DNA from: Myxococcales bacterium | GTDB taxonomy: Bacteria; Myxococcota_A; Polyangia; Palsa-1104; JAEUJZ01 | Assembly (NCBI GenBank): GCA_016794505.1 | Contig: JAEUJZ010000016.1 | Coordinates: forward strand, 1-64,000 | DNA length: 64,000 nt | Reading direction: 5' to 3' | Shown: piece by piece, positions 25,493 to 34,293 of the stretch | How positions within the stretch are numbered: position 1 is the first letter of the stretch | Layout of the letters: every line of letters starts with the position of its first letter | The notes under the pieces: model-generated | What the model was told of the DNA's origin: nothing | Databases searched by the model: none | Seen by the model: only the letters and a program-made list of their open reading frames with translations | Translations under genes and position numbers: made by a program

Positions 25493-27034
25493 ATGTCGCT
25501 TACGAGCAACGGACGACTCAATCGACGCGAAGTGTTAAAGGCACTGTCGCTGGCGGCAGCTGGCTCGACCTCGCTTTCGCCCTTTTTGTTTGGCTGTCGC
25601 CAAGCGCAGGAGACACCCGAGCGGATCGAGGCGACCGGCGGACGCAAAAGCGAGCTTGCTACGCCGCCCAAGTTCCTCATCGTCATTGGCGCGGCCGGCG
25701 GAGCCAGCATCGTCGACAGCTTCCTGGCTGTGCGCGCCACCGAGGCCGGTGCCAACGCCGCCAAGATCAACAGCTTTCCCGATGCATCGGTGCAGGCCGT
25801 GGCCGGCAGTACGCTGCGCGCGGTGCGTTATTCCGCCAGCAAGCTGGGCAGCATCGCGATTCCCGTGAACACCGATCAGCTTGCCTTTGTGCAGAAGTAC
25901 AAAGACGACATGCTGGTCGCGACCAGCGTCGGAACCTCGGTCAATCACACCATCGCGCAGAAGCGATCGATCACCGGCAATGGCGCGTGGAAGGGTCGCA
26001 CGCTGCAAGAGTGCGTGGCGATGCAGTGGGGCCAGGGCATGCCGCTGCCCAACGTAAACATGGCGATCGGGGGCTATGGCGAGCGCGGCACCGATGTCAC
26101 CTTGCCGCCCTCGGTCTATCCCGAGACGGTGACCAACCCCAGCCTGTGGCCGCTGGGCCTCGACGGCAAGCGCGGTATTGCCGGCGCGCCAGCCGCCGAT
26201 GTCATTGCCCTGGCCCGTGCTGCCCGCAACGAAGTCGATGGGCAGAGCGTGTTCGGCAAGACCTTCGCCAACGCGAAAGCGCTGGTTCGCTTTCGGGCGC
26301 AGCGCGAAGCCGGGCAGGGGCTGGAAACCCAGGATCTGATCACGCGGCTCAACGTGCTGCCTGATCTGCCGCCGCAGGTTCCGCTCTCGCAGTACGGCTT
26401 GGCCTCGTCTCCCGACGGAGCCAAGGTGCGCGCGGTGTTTCCCGATTTTTTCAACGACCCGTATCAAGGTCAGGCGGCCTTGGCCTTTTTGCTGCTGAAG
26501 TATCGCGTGTCGGCAGCGGTCACCATGGGCCCGGACTTCAACGTCAAGCTGGGCGGCAGCGCGGGGCTTTACAACCCGCCTTTGGCCTTTGACTTCAGCC
26601 ACAACGATCACCGCGGCTCGCAGGCGTTCATGTGGCAGCGCATCTTATCCACCGTCGACAAGCTGATCACACTGCTCAAGTCCGAGCCGTTTGATGCCGG
26701 CACGGGCGAGAGCCTGTGGGATCGCACGCTGATCTATGTCGCCACTGACTTCGGTCGCACGCGCAATCGGCCCGACAACGCCATCGAGTTCGGCAGCGGC
26801 CATGATCTGAACAACGGCTTCTTGCTGATCTCGCCGATGGTCAAAGGCAACACGATCCTCGGCGGCGTTGATGTGAACAGCGCGCTGACGTTTGGCTTTG
26901 ATGCGCGCACGGGCGCACCCCAGCCCGGCAAGCAGAGCAGCAATGAAGCCGACATCTTTTCCGGCGTGCTGACGGCGATGGGGGCGGATCTTTCGGGCAG
27001 CGGTCTACCCGATGCCAGCGCCTTCAAAGCCTGA
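25493..27034 (+). CDS. Exported DUF1501-like protein
   Basis: A 513-residue protein that begins with NRREVLKALSLAAAGST, a Tat-like RR-containing signal, and has a Cys (LFGC) near its end that could be a lipid-attachment site. The body has the alkaline-phosphatase-superfamily-like hallmarks of DUF1501 proteins: FDFSHNDH in place of the usual DTH motif, then LWDRTLIYVATDFGRT and GSGHDLNNGFLLISP. DUF1501 proteins are abundant in Planctomycetes and Myxococcota beside cytochrome-type DUF1592/1588 proteins, and their substrates are not established. AGGGGG precedes the start at 25493. It is the last gene of the 23439-27034 run. Confidence 0.8.
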   Translation: MSLTSNGRLNRREVLKALSLAAAGSTSLSPFLFGCRQAQETPERIEATGGRKSELATPPKFLIVIGAAGGASIVDSFLAVRATEAGANAAKINSFPDASVQAVAGSTLRAVRYSASKLGSIAIPVNTDQLAFVQKYKDDMLVATSVGTSVNHTIAQKRSITGNGAWKGRTLQECVAMQWGQGMPLPNVNMAIGGYGERGTDVTLPPSVYPETVTNPSLWPLGLDGKRGIAGAPAADVIALARAARNEVDGQSVFGKTFANAKALVRFRAQREAGQGLETQDLITRLNVLPDLPPQVPLSQYGLASSPDGAKVRAVFPDFFNDPYQGQAALAFLLLKYRVSAAVTMGPDFNVKLGGSAGLYNPPLAFDFSHNDHRGSQAFMWQRILSTVDKLITLLKSEPFDAGTGESLWDRTLIYVATDFGRTRNRPDNAIEFGSGHDLNNGFLLISPMVKGNTILGGVDVNSALTFGFDARTGAPQPGKQSSNEADIFSGVLTAMGADLSGSGLPDASAFKA

Positions 27035-27057
27035 TCGCGCCGCCGGCACTGCCAGAC

Positions 27058-28107
27058 CTAGCGGGGCTTGCGCTTGATCAGGACGCGCCAGCTTTCGCGC
27101 TTCAGGATGCGGTGCATTTCTTTCAGCTCATCGAAGATCTGAATATCGTGGCTGAATCCTCCCAGCGTGCCGCGGCCGTTTTCGTACAGCCACAGCAAGG
27201 CCTGGCTGTCGCTGCGAACGCGCTCACCCAGCTGGGCCGTTGCGCGCACCAGCGACTCGATACGCTGCAGATCGGCCTTGCGCGCCAATACAGCAGCTTG
27301 CAGATCTTGCACCCGCGATTGCAGCGCCTCTAGCTGTCCAGCCAGGCGCGAAAGCTCGGCCACAAGCGGCTTGCCCCGTTCGTAAAGACCGCGCAGACGC
27401 TCGGGGGCTGTCTCGGCCTGCGCGGCCTGCAGCGTGTCACGCAGACCCACGATGCCGCGCCGCGCTCGTTCGATGTGCAGCGCCAAGCGCAGCAGCTCTG
27501 CGGTGGGCATGGTCTCGCGCACGTGGCTGGCCAGCGACGAAAGTGCGCCACCGAATTCATGCCAGTCTGGCGACAGATCCTTCGCTTCAGCCAGTGCGGC
27601 TTCCAGGCTGCGATAGACGCGCACAAGCAAGAGGCTCATCTCAACCGGATCGACTCCACGCAGATGATCGCCCTCTTTCACCGCTTCGCCGGGTGCCTCA
27701 CCATTCCACGGTGGCCCCACTTCCAGCTGCGCTTCGGTGAGCAGCGTCGGGTTCACGGTGACGACGGTTGAGTTGCGTCGAACGCGCTCGCGAAACTGGC
27801 GCAGCAAGCGCACTTCGATGTCGATACGCGGCGTGCTTCCCGTCGAGCGATCGGTCTCTTCGCGCCGCCCGCGAATCGCCACCACTTCGCCGATCTGTTC
27901 GCCGGCCAAGCGCAGCGGCGCACCCGCATGCAGCGTACCGACACGCGTGACATCGACGTGCAGGGTCAGCGAATCCCCCAGCGAACGCTCGGCCGTCAGG
28001 ATGGCAAACCCAGCGAAAAATAGCAGCACTGCAGTCATGCCAAAGCCCAGACCCAGGCGCAGCCGCTCGCTGCTCTCGGCGTCGTCGAAAGGCGGTCCCA
28101 GGCTCAT
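27058..28107 (-). CDS. MCE/MlaD-domain protein (second of a pair)
   Basis: A 349-residue protein with one N-terminal membrane segment (GLGFGMTAVLLFFAGFAILTA) and then an MCE domain of about 100 residues (LHVDVTRVGTLHAGAPLRLAGEQIGEVVAI). A long helical tail rich in Arg/Glu/Leu follows. The MCE/MlaD family forms hexameric rings or tubes that carry lipids across the periplasm for an ABC transporter. The gene is 18 bases behind the other MCE gene and is surely in the same operon. The domain is longer and less typical than its neighbour. The usual permease (MlaE) and ATPase (MlaF) genes are not in the window. Confidence 0.85.
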   Translation of the reverse strand: MSLGPPFDDAESSERLRLGLGFGMTAVLLFFAGFAILTAERSLGDSLTLHVDVTRVGTLHAGAPLRLAGEQIGEVVAIRGRREETDRSTGSTPRIDIEVRLLRQFRERVRRNSTVVTVNPTLLTEAQLEVGPPWNGEAPGEAVKEGDHLRGVDPVEMSLLLVRVYRSLEAALAEAKDLSPDWHEFGGALSSLASHVRETMPTAELLRLALHIERARRGIVGLRDTLQAAQAETAPERLRGLYERGKPLVAELSRLAGQLEALQSRVQDLQAAVLARKADLQRIESLVRATAQLGERVRSDSQALLWLYENGRGTLGGFSHDIQIFDELKEMHRILKRESWRVLIKRKPR

Positions 28108-28125
28108 GGCGATTTCCCCCGCGCG

Positions 28126-29136
28126 CTATTCGCGCCAGAAGAACTTCCACGGGTTGCGCTTCAGGTCGCGCGTCAGCTCTTTCAGATCGTCGTACACCTG
28201 CGGATCGACGAGCAGCGGACCGATCGAGCCTTTGCCCTTGCGCAGGTCCTGCGTGATCGCAGCGGCGTCACTGGCCAGCGCTTGCGCCTTGCTGGAAAGG
28301 GCCAAGAGCTCATCGAGAGCGCGCAGGACTTTCTTCTTTTCTTCTGGCCCCAGCATCGCTGCCACATCGCCGATGCCATCGAGCGCTCGTCGCGTCTTTT
28401 GAATCAGCGGCCCCACATCGGTGCGCACGGCTGTGCTGATGGCCTCGATGTTGGCCAGCGTCTTGCGCAGCTCTTCTGCGTCGCCAAGTCCGCGATCGAG
28501 CTTGGCCACCAGATCCGCGCTCTCGCTGGTTAAGCGATCGAGATCGCCAAGCAGCTTCTTGATCTCTTCGCGATTTTCGCCCAGTAGCTGATCCAGGCTG
28601 CGTGCCACCTTGGCACCTGAGCGCAGCAGATCGCGGAAGACCTCTTTGTCCTCTCGCAGAAGGCTGGTCACCGCATCGAGAAACTCGTACAGCCGAGCGA
28701 TGATCAGGTCGGTGCGCGGCGGATCGATGCCGCGCACCACCGCCTCGGGCTGAAGCTCTGGCTTTTCGTACGAGCCCGGTGCGATCTCTAGATACTGTTC
28801 GCCCAGCACGCCCTGCGTGTTGACGAAGAACTCGGCATCTTGGTGAATCGCCGCCTTCGCCCGCTGCTCGATGCGCACAACCAAGCGCACCTGCACGCGC
28901 CGCCCAACCTGCGGGTCAAGCTGCCCGCCCATGAAGCGGACTTCTTCGACCTTGCCGACGCGAATCCCCGAGATCTTCACCGGGGCTCCGCTGTGGATGT
29001 TTCCCGAGAAGTCATAGTCGACATACACGCGAAACCCCGGCGCGAACGACAAGCCGCCCAAAAGGGCCACGAACGCGATCAGCACACCGAGGGACACTAC
29101 CACCAGCGCGCCAACTTTCAGCTCTAGGGCCTTCAT
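28126..29136 (-). CDS. MCE/MlaD-domain lipid transport protein
   Basis: A 336-residue protein. Its N-terminus is a signal anchor (MKALELKVGALVVVSLGVLIAFVALLGG), followed by a classic MCE domain (YDFSGNIHSGAPVKISGIRVGKVEEVRF; then FVNTQGVLGEQYLEIAPG). The rest is a helical tail with TPxxDL-like and coiled-coil segments. This is the substrate-binding component type of an Mla lipid transporter, anchored in the inner membrane with the MCE ring in the periplasm. It is first in a two-gene MCE operon. Its promoter is probably in the 89-bp gap shared with the divergent metallo-beta-lactamase lipoprotein. Confidence 0.92.
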   Translation of the reverse strand: MKALELKVGALVVVSLGVLIAFVALLGGLSFAPGFRVYVDYDFSGNIHSGAPVKISGIRVGKVEEVRFMGGQLDPQVGRRVQVRLVVRIEQRAKAAIHQDAEFFVNTQGVLGEQYLEIAPGSYEKPELQPEAVVRGIDPPRTDLIIARLYEFLDAVTSLLREDKEVFRDLLRSGAKVARSLDQLLGENREEIKKLLGDLDRLTSESADLVAKLDRGLGDAEELRKTLANIEAISTAVRTDVGPLIQKTRRALDGIGDVAAMLGPEEKKKVLRALDELLALSSKAQALASDAAAITQDLRKGKGSIGPLLVDPQVYDDLKELTRDLKRNPWKFFWRE

Positions 29137-29225
29137 ATCGGGCCGAATCTATCACAAGGACTGCCTACTTCGGGACCTGGCCAGATTGCACCGCTGTGCC
29201 GCCGGCTTCGCGATATCGTGCAGAC

Positions 29226-30290
29226 ATGAACCAATCGCTTGCCGCAGCCTTCTGTGCAGGTGCTACGCGTCGCATTTTTCCGTCGCTGTATGCGCTGTTC
29301 TTTCTGCTGCTAACCGGCCCAGCCTGTGGTGGCGCGGGAAGCGCGGACCTGCCCGATGCGATGCCGCGGAATGCCGGCATTCCCCCGGTCGAGGGCCCGC
29401 CTGGAACAGCGCAGCTTGTCGGCAGCGCAGCCGAGCTTTCGCCCACCGCCGAGCATCTGCAGCTGACCCTGGTTGATGTCGGTCAAGGCGATGGCATGGT
29501 GCTGACGTTTCCCGACGGAACAGCGGCCGCCATCGATGGCGGCCCGGATCGCTTCGCGGCGTACCGCGACTTCATCAGCGCGGCGGTCAAAGGCGGCATG
29601 CGACTTGAAACCGTGCTCTTGTCACACGGCCACTCTGACCACTACACCGGCCTAACCACCGCGATCGACTGGCTGCCCAAAGACTGTGGCGCACGGGTCT
29701 TTGATCCGGGCTATGACCGCCCCGATGTGCCCGGCTATCAGAGCTTCAAAGGCGCCGCGGGCTGTCGCTATCGCGCGTTTGGCAAGGGGATGAGCCTGGC
29801 CTTGTATCCGTCGGTGCGCATCGAGGTGTTGAGCGTCACCGACATGCCGTTCCCGATGGCCGACAGCACGGGCATCAACAACACATCAGCCATCACCTAC
29901 GTCCGCTTCGGACGCTTCGCGCTCCTTCTGATGGGCGACGCCGAGACCGAGGCCGAGCGCAGCCTGTGGAACGCTCGCAAGGACAGCCTGCGCGCCAACG
30001 TGCTCAAGCTTGGCCACCACGGTAGCTGCAACGCGTCGGCGACCAGCTTGCTTGGCTCGGTGGCGGCCGACTATGCGCTGATCGGCGTCGCCCGCCCCAA
30101 CGACTTTGGGCATCCGCACTGTCAGACCATCAACAAGCTGCAAGCGCGCGGCATGCACTGGCTGCGCACCGACTCAAACGGCACGATCACCGTCGAGACC
30201 GATGGTGAAAAGTACGCCGTCCGCTTCGCCATGGGCAGCCCCGATGACACGCGCTGCCCGCGCCCCTGCTCCTCTGCAGTCGACTTCTAA
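29226..30290 (+). CDS. ComEC-like metallo-beta-lactamase-fold lipoprotein
   Basis: This 354-residue protein has a lipoprotein signal (LYALFFLLLTGPAC) and a metallo-beta-lactamase domain with LVDVGQGDG, HGHSDH (134-139) and a later LLLMGDAE and LKLGHHGS, the metal-ligand set seen in ComEC/Rec2 competence-type domains. The ComEC membrane channel itself is absent, so it is a stand-alone exported hydrolase, probably of nucleotides or phosphoesters. It has no clear ribosome-binding site. Its stop codon overlaps that of the convergent gene at 30287-31231 in the sequence CTAA. Confidence 0.88.
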   Translation: MNQSLAAAFCAGATRRIFPSLYALFFLLLTGPACGGAGSADLPDAMPRNAGIPPVEGPPGTAQLVGSAAELSPTAEHLQLTLVDVGQGDGMVLTFPDGTAAAIDGGPDRFAAYRDFISAAVKGGMRLETVLLSHGHSDHYTGLTTAIDWLPKDCGARVFDPGYDRPDVPGYQSFKGAAGCRYRAFGKGMSLALYPSVRIEVLSVTDMPFPMADSTGINNTSAITYVRFGRFALLLMGDAETEAERSLWNARKDSLRANVLKLGHHGSCNASATSLLGSVAADYALIGVARPNDFGHPHCQTINKLQARGMHWLRTDSNGTITVETDGEKYAVRFAMGSPDDTRCPRPCSSAVDF

Positions 30291-31231
30291 GCGGTCTGCG
30301 CCGCCGTCTGCGCGTGCTGCGCCACGATCTCAGGATCACAGCAGTCCAGCCGAACGTCTTTGGGACCTAGCCACAGAAGATCCCCGATCACGGCATTCCA
30401 GCCGGCATACAGCCAAGCCCGCAGAGCATCGACCGGCCCGACGCGCAGCCTCGCTGCATAGCGCGTAAAACCAGCCAGATCTTTGAACTGATCCATGCCG
30501 ATCATCAGGTTCGGATTGTCGAGCAAGTTGGCCGGAATCGGCCGCGCGGGCAGATAAGGATCCTGGCGAATCGCGCGCACTTCATGGATCAACCGCGCGT
30601 GGTACGAGCCGTCTTCGATCAGCGAGCTCAGAGCCCGCTGGTGCGGGTGATTTCCGTCGAGGATCGCCTGCGCTTGGCGCTCCATCTCTTCTTCGCCTTG
30701 CGGGTGCGCACGCAGCAGCACGACGTCATAGATCGGGTGCCGATGAAACGTCTGCAGCACGTGGTGGATGATCGCATCGCGCGGCGAAAACAGCCCTACC
30801 GGGTCGAGCATGGTCGCCGGTCCCGACAGAAAACGACGCACGTTGTGAAAGACCCACGGAATGCCTTGGCTACGATAAAAGACCTTTGTCTCTTCCGCGG
30901 CGGCCAGCATCATCTGGTCCCGCGCGGCCACAAGTAGCTGACTGTTGGTGGGCAGCTCTTGGATGTGGCCTAGCTGGCGCAGGCGAGCCAGTCGGCTGCG
31001 CACCAAGCTTGGGCGAAAGAACGCCAAGACCAGCGAGACAAGCTGCACCAGCTTGTCCCAGTTCTGGCGCGGTCCGCCGATCACATCCAGCAACAGGCGC
31101 AGCGACGAGCGACCCAGCCAAGCCGGGCGCGTCGCGTGCTGACGATCGGCCATTTGGGCGGACGAAGCCGACGACACGGTCTGCGAAGGAGCCTGCATCT
31201 TGCCCGCATGGTTGCGCCATTTCGCCGTCAC
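30287..31231 (-). CDS. Conserved protein of unknown function at the end of the DUF2589 cluster
   Basis: A 314-residue soluble protein without a signal peptide. It starts with a Ser/Ala/Gln-rich stretch, then has helical segments (WLGRSSLRLLLDVIGG; QLVSLVLAFFRPSLVRSRLARLRQL) and a His-rich middle (FHNVRRF, AIIHHVLQTFHRHPIYDVV, GNHPHQRAL, YHARLIHEV). The recurring His/Glu pairs could bind metal, but I do not recognise the family. It begins 76 bases after the papain-like peptidase stop, on the same strand as four more cluster genes, so it may be their last member. Its stop codon overlaps the stop of the metallo-beta-lactamase gene. Confidence 0.65.
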   Translation of the reverse strand: MTAKWRNHAGKMQAPSQTVSSASSAQMADRQHATRPAWLGRSSLRLLLDVIGGPRQNWDKLVQLVSLVLAFFRPSLVRSRLARLRQLGHIQELPTNSQLLVAARDQMMLAAAEETKVFYRSQGIPWVFHNVRRFLSGPATMLDPVGLFSPRDAIIHHVLQTFHRHPIYDVVLLRAHPQGEEEMERQAQAILDGNHPHQRALSSLIEDGSYHARLIHEVRAIRQDPYLPARPIPANLLDNPNLMIGMDQFKDLAGFTRYAARLRVGPVDALRAWLYAGWNAVIGDLLWLGPKDVRLDCCDPEIVAQHAQTAAQTA

Positions 31232-31307
31232 TTCAAGACGCAGCCGCAGCAGCGCTCACCACAACGCGGCTTGATGCAGCCGCCGAGCGACGAAATCACT
31301 CGGGGTG

Positions 31308-32861
31308 CTACGAGGCCAAGACCAGCAGCGGCGCGGCGGTCTCAAGCTCGAAGTCCCGCACCCGTGCCACGATGCGCGTGTCCGAAAACAGCGTGGGAAG
31401 CTCTACACGCACGCTGGCCCGCCCGCCCAGCACGTCGAGCTCGACGTCCCCCCCGCTGATCGGGCGCTCGCTGTCGGGTGCATAAAGCTGCAGAAGCAGC
31501 GTGCGCTGCGGCAGATCTTCGCCGCACAAGATGATCTCAACCGCCTCGCCCGATCGCGCGACCCCCTGTCGGAAATACAGCCGCGCTTCGTCTTGCCAGT
31601 CGACCGCCGCAAAGCGTAGACCCCCTGGCTTTTTCGGCGACAGGTACTTTTTGGCCGCTGGCGCGTCGCAGGCCGAGCGAAAGACCGCTTCCAAGCGCGC
31701 CGCCGTGATCCGTCCCACTTTGCCGTCGCGTCGTAGGCCCTGCGCCCGCTGAAATTCCAGCACGGCCGCAGTGGTCTTCGCGCCGATTTTTCCGTCGACC
31801 TTGCCAACATCTGCCTTGAGCCAACCCACCAGATGCAGCAGCTTCAAGCGCCGCTGAATCGTCTTTGGCGATAGCTCGGGTCGCGCCGTAGGCTCTGTCT
31901 TTCCGTCGACACTGGGCTGGGTCTCGGGCTGGATGCGATCGCGCAAGATCCCCTGTCCTGGTTGATCCTCACCCATGGCGAAGAGCGGGATCTGCGAAGG
32001 ATCGATGCCATGGAAGCGCGCGACCGAGACGCGACGCACGCGCTTCGGCAACGACTTCGCCGGGCAGCGCAGGTGCGGCAGCGGCTTGCCTGCCACTTCA
32101 TCATCCCAGGTCACCCACGCGCCTTCTCGCACATAGGCTTCGTCGTCGACAAAGAGCGGCGTTTTAAGGGCGCTATACGCCCCATCTTTGCGACCAATGA
32201 AGCCTCCCGCTCCGCGTGATGTGCCACCCACCGAGATGCCACCACCATCGCCACCGTTGCTCATGCTGCCGTTTGACGAGACGTACTGAAATGCATCGAC
32301 CTCACCGCGCTCGTTCAAGTGAACGTCCCAGCAGAACACCGCGTGGCCGCCGCCGTTCATCCAGTCGATGTGTACGGCATCGCCGCGTCGCATCTGCGTG
32401 GGCTCGACGGCATAGCCCATGTTGAAAAAGACAATCGGACGCGGCCACTCGTTCACCGAAAGGCTCATGCCATAGCGCGCCATCAGATCTTGATGATGGC
32501 GATGCTTGGGGTTCAGCACGCTATTGGCGGCGTGTGAAAACACGATCGGCAGCGGTCGCCCGTCAGCCAAGACCGGCGCATAGGGATCTTCTTGCGCGCT
32601 GCTGTACAGCATCGCTGTGGCCTGCGTCACAAACGGCGAACACGTCGTGCCGCGACCGACTGAGCGACCGCAGCGACGGCTATCTGCCCAATGAATCTGC
32701 ACCAGCCAGGTGCTCGCTGGGACCGCGCTGCTCGTGCGGTAGCCCTCGATGTTTAGCTCGCGAAGTCGTTCCCACGTCCACAGCAGCCGCTCGAAGCGCG
32801 CGGGCGAAGGCGTGGGATAAAGCGGACTGGGGGCAAGAGATCGCAAAGAAGAACTCGCCAT
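31308..32861 (-). CDS. Papain-like (NlpC/CHAP-type) peptidase with peptidoglycan-binding and Ig-like domains
   Basis: A 517-residue three-part protein. Residues 50-230 resemble an NlpC/P60- or CHAP-type papain fold: C74 in TTCSPF at a helix start, RRGDAVHIDW, and H173 in GGGHAVFCW, with N198 as a possible third residue. Residues 333-395 are a PG_binding_1 domain (SPKTIQRRLKLL, GKIGAKTTAAVLEFQRAQGL, DGKVGRITAARL). Residues 415-515 look like a beta-sandwich. It would cut peptide or amide bonds in a peptidoglycan-like substrate. No signal peptide is present, so export must use another route. Its place in a cluster with two DUF2589 proteins and a CNA-like domain is unusual. The catalytic assignment is from motif pattern only. 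Confidence 0.7.
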   Translation of the reverse strand: MASSSLRSLAPSPLYPTPSPARFERLLWTWERLRELNIEGYRTSSAVPASTWLVQIHWADSRRCGRSVGRGTTCSPFVTQATAMLYSSAQEDPYAPVLADGRPLPIVFSHAANSVLNPKHRHHQDLMARYGMSLSVNEWPRPIVFFNMGYAVEPTQMRRGDAVHIDWMNGGGHAVFCWDVHLNERGEVDAFQYVSSNGSMSNGGDGGGISVGGTSRGAGGFIGRKDGAYSALKTPLFVDDEAYVREGAWVTWDDEVAGKPLPHLRCPAKSLPKRVRRVSVARFHGIDPSQIPLFAMGEDQPGQGILRDRIQPETQPSVDGKTEPTARPELSPKTIQRRLKLLHLVGWLKADVGKVDGKIGAKTTAAVLEFQRAQGLRRDGKVGRITAARLEAVFRSACDAPAAKKYLSPKKPGGLRFAAVDWQDEARLYFRQGVARSGEAVEIILCGEDLPQRTLLLQLYAPDSERPISGGDVELDVLGGRASVRVELPTLFSDTRIVARVRDFELETAAPLLVLAS

Positions 32862-32903
32862 GGACCCATCACCACCTGCAAAGAGAAAGGAGTGAGCCGC
32901 GCA

Positions 32904-33287
32904 TCAGATCAGCACGCGATACGCGGCCGAGTCGGCATCGAGATCGGCTTGGCTCAACGTGTGAATCGGGACCTGCTTTCCTGCCGCCCAAAGGACATAG
33001 GCGCCTGGTCCGCAGTCTTCGATCAAAAGCTCGCCGCGCTCGTCGCTCGTCACGCTGCGTGGCTCGGGCATGCCATCACCGCGGATCTCAACGGTCACGC
33101 CCGGCAGCGGCTGCAGATCGCGATCGACAAGCTGCACGAAGATCATCACCTGATCTTCCAAGGACACATCCATGGGCGAGCGCTCTTCATCTAGCTCGCC
33201 GCTCTCGGCCCGCCACTCGTCTTCGCTGACGACCTCTTCGTTGGGATCTTCGTGGTTCGTTGAGATGTGCGAGTCACGCTCTGACAT
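32904..33287 (-). CDS. Small acidic protein with CNA-B/carboxypeptidase-regulatory-like domain
   Basis: A 127-residue protein. The first 45 residues are acidic and disordered (EDPNEEVVSEDEW; GELDEE). Residues 47-105 carry a beta-sandwich pattern of the CNA-B or carboxypeptidase-regulatory type: VQLVDRDLQPLPGVTVEI, then SDERGELLIEDCGPGAYVL. Such modules act as rigid stalks or adaptors in surface proteins and in cargo of contractile secretion systems. There is no signal peptide. It lies 42 bases upstream of the papain-like peptidase gene, same strand, so they are probably co-translated or at least co-transcribed. No enzymatic role is visible. Confidence 0.75.
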   Translation of the reverse strand: MSERDSHISTNHEDPNEEVVSEDEWRAESGELDEERSPMDVSLEDQVMIFVQLVDRDLQPLPGVTVEIRGDGMPEPRSVTSDERGELLIEDCGPGAYVLWAAGKQVPIHTLSQADLDADSAAYRVLI

Positions 33288-33330
33288 CGGATCCTCTGCT
33301 CTGGGTGTCGACGGAATGAAGCGAGAGGCC

Positions 33331-34263
33331 TTATTCCGCCGGCTTCACACGAAACATTGCGTCGGTGAACAGCGATACCAAGCGCGCGACCCCTTCGGGG
33401 GACTCGCTGCGCCGAAAGATCATCTTGATATCCATCACGTTCGCATCCCGCCGCGCCGCCGCATCTGGACTGACGGGAGCCGGCTGGATCTCAAACGACA
33501 GCCGATCCAAGCTGCGCCGCTCTGCACCGCTGGCCTCTCCAAACCTCTCGGAGTCCATGGCAAACGAGTGCGCACGGGCCTTGCGCTGGCTGCGTGTGGC
33601 GCGAGAACCAGCGTCCGCCGTCGCGCCAGATCCCGTCTCAGCCGACGACGCAGCGGCCGCAGCAGAAGAAGGCGAAGCACCCTGCGCGTTTTGCGCATCG
33701 AGCGCAGCCGAAGAGGTCGACGAAACCTGCGTCGTCTGTGTCGTCTGCGTCGTCTGCGCATCCGGTGCAGCGGCAGAAGCCTGATCGGTCGGCGCATCCG
33801 GCGCATCCGGCGGTGCAACAAAGATGTGTGGCTCGGCCCGCCGCGCCTTGACGACTGGTTCGCCCGCTTCGCTGTCGACCGGATCGACGGCTGTGATCTC
33901 GCTGGCCGGCGTCAAGCTGGTGATGCGCACAGCCAGCGAGACTTCCATCTGCTCCAAAAGCAGGTTGGCAGGTGGCGTCAGCGCCAGCTTGGGCACGTCG
34001 ATGACACCAGCCCCACCGGGCAGACGCACGCGCCGACACAGCGGATTGCCCTCCGCATCGAAGTACAGATCCAGCGTCTTTTGCGTGTGCAGATACGCGG
34101 CCATCGCCGTCTCGTTGACGACGTACTGCAGACCACGCGCCAGATCCGCAAGCCCCATGTTCTGGGGCATCTGGCCCCCTGGAATCTGCGGTAGCGTGAA
34201 GCTATCCCCGCCTTTTAGGTCTTTGTGTGGGTTGGATGCGCTGGAATCCGAAGGCTGGCTCAT
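33331..34263 (-). CDS. DUF2589-like protein with a disordered insert of about 155 residues
   Basis: A 310-residue protein that is a diverged paralogue of its 204-residue neighbour. Helical residues 38-68 (ADLARGLQYVVNETAMAAYLHT) match 18-50 of the neighbour, residues 86-114 (GVIDVPKLALTPPANLLLEQ) match its beta segment 79-106, and residues 276-304 (VMDIKMIFRRSESPEGVARL) match 152-180. Between the last two lies 118-275, low-complexity Ala/Ser/Thr/Gln (TTQTTQTTQ) and Arg. The insert would be a flexible linker or binding tail. DUF2589 function is unknown. It is 30 bases behind the first DUF2589 gene. The paralogy is my reading, not a computed alignment. Confidence 0.7.
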   Translation of the reverse strand: MSQPSDSSASNPHKDLKGGDSFTLPQIPGGQMPQNMGLADLARGLQYVVNETAMAAYLHTQKTLDLYFDAEGNPLCRRVRLPGGAGVIDVPKLALTPPANLLLEQMEVSLAVRITSLTPASEITAVDPVDSEAGEPVVKARRAEPHIFVAPPDAPDAPTDQASAAAPDAQTTQTTQTTQVSSTSSAALDAQNAQGASPSSAAAAASSAETGSGATADAGSRATRSQRKARAHSFAMDSERFGEASGAERRSLDRLSFEIQPAPVSPDAAARRDANVMDIKMIFRRSESPEGVARLVSLFTDAMFRVKPAE

Positions 34264-34293
34264 GAAGGCACCAAGGCAAGCGGGGTTTCGCGA

